Assembly: GCA_039818825.1 (NCBI GenBank)
Contig: JBCBTD010000081.1
Coordinates: 1-16,735, forward strand
Length of the DNA stretch: 16,735 bases
Origin: JBCBTD01 sp039818825
GTDB lineage: Bacteria > Pseudomonadota > Alphaproteobacteria > Geminicoccales > Geminicoccaceae
Direction of reading: 5' to 3'
Below, piece by piece: positions 6,734 to 12,848 of the stretch. A program made the translations under genes and the position numbers. The notes beneath the pieces were generated by a model that saw only the letters and a list, made by a program, of their open reading frames with translations, was not told the origin of the DNA and did no database searches. The stretch's first letter is position 1. Each line of letters begins with the position of its first letter.

Positions 6734-7551
6734 GCCGTGCGGTCCGGCTACTGAATTGGAAGCCGGGCCGGGAACTGTCGTTGGTGCTGGCGGCCCTGCC
6801 GTTCGTGCTCCTGATCGTCGTCTACTTGATCGCATCCGATGCGCGCCGCGCCGCCAACCCGGACGACAAGCTTCTGCCATCTGCCGGCGCCATGGCCGAA
6901 GCGATGGGGCGGATGGCCTTCGAAGAGGATCGCCGAACCGGCCAACGCCTCCTTTGGGTCGACACTGGCGCAAGTTTGAAGCGGCTCGCCCAAGGGCTGG
7001 CGATCGCGGCCGTGGTAGGCTTGACGTTGGGCGTCGTCATCGGCCTGTTGCCAGTGATCGGCACCACGCTCGGGCCTTTCGTCGCCGCGGTTTCGATGGT
7101 GCCGCCCCTGGCCATCTTGCCCATCTTGTTCATCCTCCTGGGCCTCGGCGAGTTGTCCAAGGTGGCGCTCATTGCCATCGGTGTGGCGCCGTTTCTGGTC
7201 CGCGACGTCGCGTTCCGGGTCCGCGAGCTGCCACGGGAACTGCTGGTCAAAGCCCAGACCCTGGGCGCGACGACCTTGCAGATCGCGGTGCGGGTCGTGG
7301 TGCCACAAGTCCTGCCGCGGCTGCTCGCGGCGCTCCGCCTCGCGATCGGGCCGGCGTGGTTGTTCCTGATCGCGGCCGAGGCGATCGCCTCAACCGAAGG
7401 CCTTGGCTACCGCGTCTTTCTGGTGCGCCGGTTCCTGGCGATGGACGTCATCCTGCCCTACGTGCTCTGGATCACGTTCCTCGCCTACCTCATGGACGCC
7501 GGCTTGCACTGGCTCCAGCAGCGACTGTTCCCCTGGTCCGAGGGACGATGA
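6730..7551 (+). CDS. ABC transporter permease of the guanidine-type importer
   Basis: This 273-residue inner-membrane permease is of the SsuC/TauC-like binding-protein-dependent class. The first hydrophobic segment is about residues 16-35, followed by a periplasmic stretch and then a membrane core from about 88 onward. The cytoplasmic coupling (EAA) loop is visible at roughly 167-196: ELPRELLVKAQTLGATTLQIAVRVVVPQVLP. It starts with TTG at 6730, overlapping the binding-protein stop (TTGA). No ATG fits better, since later ATGs would remove the first membrane helix. Its own stop overlaps the ATPase start as ATGA (7548-7551). It should form a homodimeric pore with the ATPase from the next gene. 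Specificity comes from the binding protein, so guanidine transport is inferred from context. Confidence 0.88.
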   Translation: MSRAVRLLNWKPGRELSLVLAALPFVLLIVVYLIASDARRAANPDDKLLPSAGAMAEAMGRMAFEEDRRTGQRLLWVDTGASLKRLAQGLAIAAVVGLTLGVVIGLLPVIGTTLGPFVAAVSMVPPLAILPILFILLGLGELSKVALIAIGVAPFLVRDVAFRVRELPRELLVKAQTLGATTLQIAVRVVVPQVLPRLLAALRLAIGPAWLFLIAAEAIASTEGLGYRVFLVRRFLAMDVILPYVLWITFLAYLMDAGLHWLQQRLFPWSEGR

Positions 7552-8363
7552 GCGAGATCGTCGTCGAGCGCTTGTGGAAGAGCTTCGACGACCGACCGAT
7601 TCTGGAGCGGGTCAGCCTGTCGGTCGCCAGCGGCAGCCTGGTCACCCTGGTCGGTGCGTCTGGATGCGGCAAGACCACGTTCCTTAGGATCCTGCTCGGT
7701 GATGAACGACCGTCGCGGGGCGCCGTCACGGTGAACGGCGAGCCGCTCCGTCTCGAACCGGGCCCCGATCGCGGCGTCGTCTTCCAGCGCTATTCGGTGT
7801 TTCCGCATCTGAGCGTCCTCGACAACGCCGTGCTCGGCCTCGAGTTTCGCGACGGCGGGGCCCTTGGTCGTCTACGCGGCAAAGCGCGGCGCGCAGCGCT
7901 GGAGCAGGCTGCAGCCCTGCTCGAAGAGGTCGGTTTGGGTCACGTCAAGGACGCCTGGCCCGGCGCGCTCTCGGGCGGCATGCAGCAGCGGCTGGCGATC
8001 GCCCAGGCGCTGGTGCGCGAGCCTCGGGTGTTGCTGCTCGACGAACCGTTCGGCGCGCTCGATCCGGGCATCCGGCTCGACATGCAGCAATTGCTGCTGC
8101 GGCTGTGGGGGCGCACCGGCATGACCGTGTTCATGGTCACCCATGACCTCGGCGAGGCGTTCAAGCTCGGGACGCGCGTCTTGACCTTCGACAAGGTGCG
8201 CCATGACCCCCAGGCACCCGAGCGCTATGGTGCGACGATCACCTACGACCTGCCCGGCCGCAATCGCGGCGCCGGACCACGAGGAGACCTGCCCGATGCG
8301 TTCGCCACGCCCGCTGGCCCCCTTGGCGATCCGGCCGCAGGAGCGCCGGGCGCACCATCCTAG
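7548..8363 (+). CDS. ABC transporter ATPase of the guanidine-type importer
   Basis: This 271-residue cytoplasmic ATPase drives the importer. All motifs are intact: Walker A GASGCGKTT (36-44, K42), Q-loop Q80 in VVFQRYSVFPHL, signature LSGGM (141-145), Walker B VLLLDEP with D165/E166, D-loop GALD and switch H199 in VTHD. VVFQRYSVFPHL and the THDLGEAFKLGTRVLTF tail are typical of the nitrate/sulfonate/taurine subfamily. The ATG at 7548 overlaps the permease stop. The frame stays open for 1008 nt upstream of this ATG, but that part is only a shadow of the permease and binding-protein genes. The last 23 residues or so (Ala/Pro/Gly-rich) are encoded in DNA that also encodes the first 22 residues of the hydrolase, a 68-nt overlap. 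Confidence 0.9.
   Translation: MSEIVVERLWKSFDDRPILERVSLSVASGSLVTLVGASGCGKTTFLRILLGDERPSRGAVTVNGEPLRLEPGPDRGVVFQRYSVFPHLSVLDNAVLGLEFRDGGALGRLRGKARRAALEQAAALLEEVGLGHVKDAWPGALSGGMQQRLAIAQALVREPRVLLLDEPFGALDPGIRLDMQQLLLRLWGRTGMTVFMVTHDLGEAFKLGTRVLTFDKVRHDPQAPERYGATITYDLPGRNRGAGPRGDLPDAFATPAGPLGDPAAGAPGAPS
8281..8287 (+). promoter_or_regulatory. gdmH: Ribosome binding site for gdmH inside the ATPase gene
   Basis: GAGGAGA lies 8 nt before the ATG at 8296. It decides the hydrolase start against the upstream in-frame ATG at 8203, which would add 31 residues unlike the family and lacks such a site. Confidence 0.65.
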
Positions 8364-9489
8364 CTACGCCCGGCTGAACAGCCTCGGTTGGCAGGCGGTG
8401 GAGGCTGAGGGCCGGCTGTCGAGCGAGGGCTGGAACCGCGAGGCGCGCTGGGCGAAGGAGATGGGCCTGCCCGGCGCCGAGTGCCTCACCGACGATACGA
8501 TCCCCACCTTCGCGCGGGGCGAGCTCCCACACTTCGCCGGCATCAACACCTTCCTCAAAGCACCTTACGTCGAGAACGTTCGCGACGTCGGCAAGTACGA
8601 TGCGGCGATCGTCGGCATCCCCTTCGACAGCGGCACTACCTACCGGCCCGGCACCCGCTTCGGCCCGCAGGGCATCCGCCGCATCTCCGCGCTTTACACC
8701 CCCTACAACTACGAGCTGGGCGTCGATTTGCGCGAACAGATGACGCTCTGCGATGCCGGCGACGTCTTCACCATTCCGGCCAACCTCGAGAAGAGCTTCG
8801 ACCAGATCACCCGGGGCGTTGCCCACGTCGCGAGCTCGGGCGCCCTGCCGCTGATGCTCGGCGGCGATCATTCGATCGGGTTCCCCTGCGTCCGCGGCAT
8901 TGCCCAGTGCACCTCGAAGCGCATCGGCATCATCCACTTCGATCGGCACATCGACATTCAAGCGAAGGACCTGGACGAGCGGATGCACACCACGCCCTGG
9001 TACTGGGCGACCGAGCTGCCGAACGTGCCTGCGAGCAATTTGGTCCAGGTCGGTATCGGCGGTTGGCAGGTCCCACGACCCGGGGTCGAGGAGGCGCGGC
9101 GTCGACGAACCAACGTGCTCACGATCGAAGACGTCGAGCGCCTGGGGCTGGAGAAGGTCGCCGAGATCGCCCTCGAACTCGCCTGGGACGGCGCCGATGC
9201 CGTGTATCTCAGCTTCGACGTCGACAGCGTCGACTGCGGATTCGTGCCCGGCACGGGTTGGCCAGAGCCCGGTGGCTTCCTGCCACGCGAGGTGCTGAAG
9301 CTGTTGGGTTTGGTCGCCAAAGAGGGGATCTGTGGGCTGGAGGTGGTAGAGGTCAGCCCGCCCTACGACACGTCCGACATCACGGCGCTCCTGGCGACCC
9401 GCGTGGTCGTGGAAGCCCTCGGCGCGATGGTCGCGAACGGCACGCTCGGCAAGCACCGGACGATCATCGATCAGCCGGTCGCGTATTGA
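8296..9489 (+). CDS. gdmH: Probable Ni-dependent guanidine hydrolase (GdmH/Sll1077-like ureohydrolase)
   Basis: This 397-residue ureohydrolase is longer than ordinary agmatinases because of an N-terminal extension of about 90 residues. Metal ligands are H192 (GGDHS), D216/H218/D220 in FDRHID, and D308/D310 in SFDVDSVD. Arg replaces the usual Ala in the DAHxD motif, giving DRHID. That change, DLDERMHTTPWYWA, NLVQVGIGGWQVPRPGV and FVPGTGWPEPGG match, from memory, the Synechocystis guanidine hydrolase Sll1077. The reaction would be guanidine plus water to urea and ammonia, with a Ni centre rather than Mn. It is directly coupled to an ABC importer of the kind encoded beside guanidine-degrading genes, the same neighbourhood type as in Synechocystis. 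Nickel-loading chaperones are not seen in this window. If the assignment fails, it would be another guanidino hydrolase. Confidence 0.82.
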   Translation: MRSPRPLAPLAIRPQERRAHHPSYARLNSLGWQAVEAEGRLSSEGWNREARWAKEMGLPGAECLTDDTIPTFARGELPHFAGINTFLKAPYVENVRDVGKYDAAIVGIPFDSGTTYRPGTRFGPQGIRRISALYTPYNYELGVDLREQMTLCDAGDVFTIPANLEKSFDQITRGVAHVASSGALPLMLGGDHSIGFPCVRGIAQCTSKRIGIIHFDRHIDIQAKDLDERMHTTPWYWATELPNVPASNLVQVGIGGWQVPRPGVEEARRRRTNVLTIEDVERLGLEKVAEIALELAWDGADAVYLSFDVDSVDCGFVPGTGWPEPGGFLPREVLKLLGLVAKEGICGLEVVEVSPPYDTSDITALLATRVVVEALGAMVANGTLGKHRTIIDQPVAY

Positions 9490-9932
9490 TGCACGACGCC
9501 GACCACGAGCGGCGCGGCCACAACGCCGATCGGCCGGCGCAGTGGCAAACGCCACATCGACCGCCGGACGCGGACGCGGACGCCGGCGCGCCGACGACCG
9601 AGCCCGATGTCGATCTGGTCGAGCGCGCGTTCATCGAGGGCTTCCGCGGCACCAACGACCCGGTGAGCTTCTTGCGCCTGGCCGGTATCCCGCTGGCGAT
9701 GGCGCTGCCCGACGGACGCAAGGCCCACCTGTTGCGCGTCGAGGAGGAGGAACGAACCGACGTCGGTGCCGTGACGGCGCTGCTCGGCGGCGGTCACCGC
9801 GTCAGGCCTTTGCCGGCGAAGCTCGTCGGCCGTCGTCGCCAGCTGCGGTTCTTCTACCAGGCGGATGGCGAGCCGCCGCTCGTCGTCGACTTCGCGACCG
9901 CCCGGGCCGCTTCGGCCGTGCCCCCGGACTGA
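9489..9932 (+). CDS. Unknown 147-residue protein coupled to gdmH
   Basis: I do not recognise this family. The ATG at 9489 overlaps the gdmH stop by one base (TGATG), so it is almost certainly translated as the last gene of the importer-hydrolase operon. Residues 1-38 are polar and apparently disordered, with four histidines (2, 6, 11, 23) and many Asp. The ordered part begins at DVDLVERAFIEGFRGTNDPVSFLRLAGIPLAMALPDGRKAHLLRVEEEERTDVG, followed by a basic RPLPAKLVGRRRQLRFFYQ segment and a short tail. It has no cysteine, no membrane segment and no CxxC pair, so it is not HypA-like. The region between residues 40 and 138 looks like a compact alpha/beta fold. A role in metal handling, assembly or regulation of the hydrolase is possible but unsupported beyond position. 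Confidence 0.7.
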   Translation: MHDADHERRGHNADRPAQWQTPHRPPDADADAGAPTTEPDVDLVERAFIEGFRGTNDPVSFLRLAGIPLAMALPDGRKAHLLRVEEEERTDVGAVTALLGGGHRVRPLPAKLVGRRRQLRFFYQADGEPPLVVDFATARAASAVPPD

Positions 9933-10007
9933 GCACCTGCGCCCTGGGCGTCGATCCGGTCGCACCTGGACATCGACCCACCCGAAGGCCACATGGCGAA
10001 CGCGGAT

Positions 10008-10016
10008 GGAGGAGGG
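10008..10016 (+). promoter_or_regulatory. Strong ribosome binding site for the DUF533 gene
   Basis: GGAGGAGGG lies 5 nt before the ATG at 10022 and fixes that start. The frame is open far upstream, but only as a shadow of the preceding genes. Confidence 0.6.
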
Positions 10017-10021
10017 CGCGG

Positions 10022-10729
10022 ATGTTCGATGCGAAGCGGCTGTTGGACCAGTTCACGGGCGCCGGGGCTGGCGGCGGCAATCTCGGCGGCATGCTGCAAG
10101 GCAAGAAGGGCTTGGCGACCGGCGCCGTCGCCGGTGGCCTCGCCACCTACCTGCTGGCTGGCAAGAAGCCGAAGAAGCTCGCCAAGAATGCCCTGAAGTT
10201 CGGCGGCATGGCCGTGATCGGTGGCCTGGCCTACAAGGCATGGTCCGACTATCAGGCCGGTCAGGCGCCGGCGACGGCGGCACCCGCTGCAGGGGCAGCC
10301 CCGGCCGAGCCGGTGATTGCGGCGCCGCCGGCGGGTACACCGTTCCTGCCGGAGGCGCCCGCCGAGCAAGACCTTCTCGGCCGCGCGCTGTTGCGGGCGA
10401 TGATCGCCGCGGCGAAGGCCGACGGCCACATCGACGCCGACGAGCAGCGGCGGATCTTCGGCCACATCGATCAGCTGGAGCTGGATGCCGACGACAAGGC
10501 GTTCGTGTTCGAAGAGCTGTCGAAGCCGCTCGACGTCGCGGCCGTGGCGGAGCCCGCCACGACGCCCGAGATGGCGAGTGAGATCTACGCCGCCTCCCTC
10601 CTGGCGATCGATGCCGACGGCCCGGCCGAGCGCGGCTACCTGGCGATGCTGGCAGCGCGTTTGAACCTGCCGGCCGACCTCGTCGCCCACCTCCATGCCA
10701 ACGTGGATGCGGCCACCGACTCCGCCTGA
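10022..10729 (+). CDS. DUF533 / TerB-like protein (YebE family)
   Basis: This 235-residue protein resembles E. coli YebE (DUF533, TerB-like fold). The N-terminus is glycine-rich (residues 13-41, including GAGAGGGNLGGMLQGKKG) and leads into a probable membrane-associated stretch, LATGAVAGGLATYLLAG, then KKPKKLAKNALKFGGMAVIGGLAYKAW (48-74). An Ala/Pro linker (79-113) connects to a helical TerB-like domain with LLRAMIAAAKADGHIDADEQRRIF and EIYAASLLAIDADGPAERGYLAMLAARL, both typical of DUF533. The acidic DADE and DADG loops resemble the metal-binding turns proposed for TerB. The molecular role is unknown. The start is set by GGAGGAGGG. It lies 89 nt after the importer operon and may be separately transcribed. 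Confidence 0.82.
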   Translation: MFDAKRLLDQFTGAGAGGGNLGGMLQGKKGLATGAVAGGLATYLLAGKKPKKLAKNALKFGGMAVIGGLAYKAWSDYQAGQAPATAAPAAGAAPAEPVIAAPPAGTPFLPEAPAEQDLLGRALLRAMIAAAKADGHIDADEQRRIFGHIDQLELDADDKAFVFEELSKPLDVAAVAEPATTPEMASEIYAASLLAIDADGPAERGYLAMLAARLNLPADLVAHLHANVDAATDSA

Positions 10730-10740
10730 CACCTGCCATT

Positions 10741-10745
10741 GGAGA
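10741..10745 (+). promoter_or_regulatory. Ribosome binding site supporting a TTG start for the reductase
   Basis: GGAGA lies 6 nt before the TTG at 10752. The in-frame ATGs at 10695 and 10707 overlap the preceding gene and would add a Pro/Trp-rich leader unlike the family, so TTG is preferred. Confidence 0.5.
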
Positions 10746-10751
10746 CCAGCT

Positions 10752-11312
10752 TTGGCGATCACCGTCGTCGGCCTTTCGGGTAGCCTGCGCCGCGCTTCTC
10801 TCAACACCGCCTTGCTTCGCGCTGCCGCAGCGGAGGCGCCCGTCGGTATGGCCGTCGAGGTGGTGACGCTCCACGGCGTGCCGCTCTACGACGGCGACCT
10901 CGAGGTGGCCGAGGGCGTACCGCCGGCGGTGCAAGCCTTGGCCGAGACGATTGCTGCGGCCGATGCCGTATTGATCGCCTCGCCGGAGTACAATTACTCG
11001 TTGCCGGGCGTGCTCAAGAACGCGCTCGACTGGGTGTCGCGTGTTCCGAACAAGGCGCTCGCCGGCAAGCCGGTGGCGATCACGGGCGCGTCGCCCGGCC
11101 GCTGGGGTACCGCGCGAATGCAGTATCAACTGCGGCACGCGCTGCTGTTTTCGGATGCCCGGGTGCTCAACAAGCCGGAGCTGATGGTGAGCCAGGCCGG
11201 ATCGTTGTTCGACGACGCGGGCGTGCTGGTCGACGAGCCGACCAAGAAGCACCTTCGCGCCCTACTGGAAGCGCTCGCCGCAACGGCGGCGCATCAACGC
11301 CTCGCGACCTGA
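10752..11312 (+). CDS. NADPH-dependent FMN reductase (ChrR/YieF-like)
   Basis: This 186-residue flavodoxin-fold oxidoreductase is in the NADPH-dependent FMN reductase family, which includes soluble quinone and chromate reductases such as E. coli ChrR/YieF (188 residues). The N-terminal phosphate-binding loop GLSGSLRRASLN (7-18) and the flavin-binding SPEYNYSLPGVLKNALDW (77-94) are diagnostic, and a TGASPGRWGTARMQYQLR segment (111-128) follows. It is probably cytoplasmic and tetrameric, reducing quinones, azo compounds or metals with FMN. The substrate cannot be read from sequence. The start is taken as TTG at 10752, leaving a 22-nt gap to the DUF533 gene, so the two are probably co-transcribed. 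Confidence 0.88.
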   Translation: MAITVVGLSGSLRRASLNTALLRAAAAEAPVGMAVEVVTLHGVPLYDGDLEVAEGVPPAVQALAETIAAADAVLIASPEYNYSLPGVLKNALDWVSRVPNKALAGKPVAITGASPGRWGTARMQYQLRHALLFSDARVLNKPELMVSQAGSLFDDAGVLVDEPTKKHLRALLEALAATAAHQRLAT

Positions 11313-11370
11313 GTCTCCGCGCCGAGCTGCCTTGCCGTCGTGAGGGATAGCGCCTACGCGACACGCAAAT

Positions 11371-11386
11371 GCCGCGCGTTCGCGGC
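11371..11386 (+). other. GC hairpin just upstream of the hydrolase ribosome binding site
   Basis: GCCGCG (11371-11376) and CGCGGC (11381-11386) form a perfect 6-bp stem with a CGTT loop. It lies 5 nt before the GGAGGAGGG ribosome binding site (11392-11400). It could influence translation or be the end of the reductase transcript; no T run follows. Confidence 0.3.
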
Positions 11387-11406
11387 CAATGGGAGGAGGG
11401 GCGTCG

Positions 11407-12294
11407 ATGCAGCGGAAAAAGGCCAGCGACTTCGATCAGCGGTTGCTCGAACTCTACGATGGCTACGTGCACGGCAAGCTGTCGAAGCGCGCGTTCCTCG
11501 ATCGCGCCGCCAGCATTGCGGGAGGCACGGCGGCGGCAGCGGCGGTCCTCCGAAGCCTGCAACCCGACTACGCGCTCGCCCAGCAGGTGGCGCCGGACGA
11601 TCCGTCGATCAGCACCGAACGGGTCAGCTATCCGTCGCCCGAAGGCCACGGCACGGTCGATGGGTTGATGGCGCGGCCGGCCGACGCCTCCGGCCCGCTG
11701 CCCGCCGTGTTGGTCGTGCACGAGAACCGGGGGCTCAACCCCTACATCGAAGACGTCGTACGGCGCACCGCCAAGGCCGGCTACATGGCGCTCGGGCCCG
11801 ATGGGCTGACGTCACTCGGCGGCTATCCCGGCACTGACGACGAGGGCCGCGAGATGCAGCGGCAACTCGATCCGGCCAAGCTGATGGCCGACTTCTTCGC
11901 CGGCTTCGAGCATTTGGTCGGTCACCCGGACAGCACCGGCAACGTGGGTGCGGTGGGTTTCTGCTACGGCGGTGGCGTGTGCAACGCGCTTGCCGTCGCC
12001 TACCCGAACCTCCAGGGCTCGGTGCCGTTCTACGGGCGTCAGGCAGCCGCCGAAGACGTGCCGGCGATCGAGGCGCCCTTGCTGTTGCACTACGCCGGCC
12101 TCGACGAGCGGATCAACGCCGGCTGGCCGGAGTACGAGGCGGCCCTGTTGGGCGGCAACAAGACCTTCACCGTGCACTTTTATCCGGACGTGAACCACGG
12201 CTTCCACAACGACACGACGCCCCGCTACGACGCCGAGGCAGCGGAACTCGCCTGGTCACGGACCCTCGCGTTCTTCCAAGAACATCTGAGCTAG
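11407..12294 (+). CDS. Dienelactone hydrolase family protein with Tat-like leader
   Basis: This 295-residue alpha/beta hydrolase is of the dienelactone hydrolase family (YghX-like branch). The predicted nucleophile is C186 in GFCYGGG, the acid D233 in GLDERI and the base H264 in DVNHGF. E106 in HENRG corresponds to the glutamate of the family active site. The N-terminus, YVHGKLSKRAFLDRAASIAGGTAAAAA, resembles the leader SRRxFLxxAA seen in this branch and could be a Tat signal, although K27-R28 replaces the twin Arg. Cleavage near ALA58-QQ is plausible. If exported, it acts in the periplasm. Natural substrates of this branch are not settled. The ATG at 11407 follows GGAGGAGGG by 6 nt; the upstream ATG at 11389 overlaps that site. 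It faces the converging yaiI gene. Confidence 0.88.
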   Translation: MQRKKASDFDQRLLELYDGYVHGKLSKRAFLDRAASIAGGTAAAAAVLRSLQPDYALAQQVAPDDPSISTERVSYPSPEGHGTVDGLMARPADASGPLPAVLVVHENRGLNPYIEDVVRRTAKAGYMALGPDGLTSLGGYPGTDDEGREMQRQLDPAKLMADFFAGFEHLVGHPDSTGNVGAVGFCYGGGVCNALAVAYPNLQGSVPFYGRQAAAEDVPAIEAPLLLHYAGLDERINAGWPEYEAALLGGNKTFTVHFYPDVNHGFHNDTTPRYDAEAAELAWSRTLAFFQEHLS

Positions 12295-12375
12295 CGGCTG
12301 GGTCGGCCAGGTCACGTACGAAACGGCGGTCGGTCGGTTCGGCGATCAGAGCGCGCAGGCCCAGCGAGTCGAAGT

Positions 12376-12405
12376 GCTGGAGGTGAGGGCGCTCAGCGCC
12401 CCAGC
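12376..12405 (-). terminator. Hairpin at the convergent gene ends
   Basis: GGGCGC (12387-12392) pairs with GCGCCC (12396-12401) across the yaiI stop codon, and GCTG (12376-12379) can extend the pairing with CAGC (12402-12405) after a bulge. It lies where the hydrolase and the minus-strand pump operon converge. There is no T run, so it may instead be Rho-dependent or simply a stabilising 3' structure. Confidence 0.3.
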
Positions 12406-12848
12406 CGCTTGATCGCCTGCAGCGCCGCGTCGAGGGCGTTGAGATACGCCGAGCGATCCTGCTTGGTGAAGGGGCGACCGCCGCCTTGGATCGTGCCGGC
12501 TTCGCGCAGGTCGGTCAGCAGGTTGCGGGTGGCGAGGTCGTTGCCGATCGAGGCCTCGGTGAAGGCACGGCCCGTAGGGGCGAGGACGCGGGCACCGGCG
12601 GTCACGCAGCGATGCGCCAGGGGGATGTCGGCCGTGACGACGACGTCGCCAGGGCCGGCCTGCTCGGCGATCCAGTCGTCGGCCCGGTCCAGCCCTTGTT
12701 CGACCAGGACCAACTCGATCAAGGGGCTTTCGGGCACCCGCAGCCAGTCGTTGGTCACGACCTTGGTCAGGTGCTCGTAGCGGCCGGCCACTCGGTAGGT
12801 CTCGTCCTTTACCGGGCAGGCGTCGGCGTCGAGATAGATGATCGTCAC
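12393..12848 (-). CDS. yaiI: YaiI/UPF0178 (DUF188) family protein
   Basis: This 151-residue protein is of the YaiI/YqxD family (DUF188), a small PIN/NYN-nuclease-like fold of unproven function. The start IIYLDADACPVKDE is the family hallmark, with acidic residues that could bind metal. DRADDWIAEQAGPGDVVVTADIPLAHRC and GRAFTEASIGNDLATRNLLTDLRE also match, as does the final GGRPFTKQDRSAYLNALD. It starts at GTG (12848), overlapping the stop of the RND pump gene as GTGA. The frame is open upstream only as a shadow of the pump gene. Coupling to an efflux pump is unusual and suggests co-expression, not necessarily a shared function. A hairpin spans its stop codon. Confidence 0.9.
   Translation of the reverse strand: MTIIYLDADACPVKDETYRVAGRYEHLTKVVTNDWLRVPESPLIELVLVEQGLDRADDWIAEQAGPGDVVVTADIPLAHRCVTAGARVLAPTGRAFTEASIGNDLATRNLLTDLREAGTIQGGGRPFTKQDRSAYLNALDAALQAIKRLGR

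Noticed and set aside
5702..6973. A 423-codon minus-strand frame opposite the binding protein
   Set aside because: It is Arg/Gly/His-rich without family motifs and covers a gene with a clear signal peptide and conserved segments.
8203..8295. Upstream ATG extending the guanidine hydrolase by 31 residues
   Set aside because: The extension is unlike the family and lies within the ATPase gene. The ATG at 8296 has GAGGAGA at good spacing.
6540..8363. A 607-codon frame that looks like a large protein fused to the ABC ATPase
   Set aside because: The first 336 codons run through the binding-protein and permease genes in another frame and give Arg/Pro-rich nonsense. The ATPase begins at the ATG at 7548 with a normal family start.
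8239..9555. A 438-codon minus-strand frame opposite the guanidine hydrolase
   Set aside because: It is antisense to a gene with intact catalytic motifs, has no recognisable domain and reflects GC-rich codon bias.
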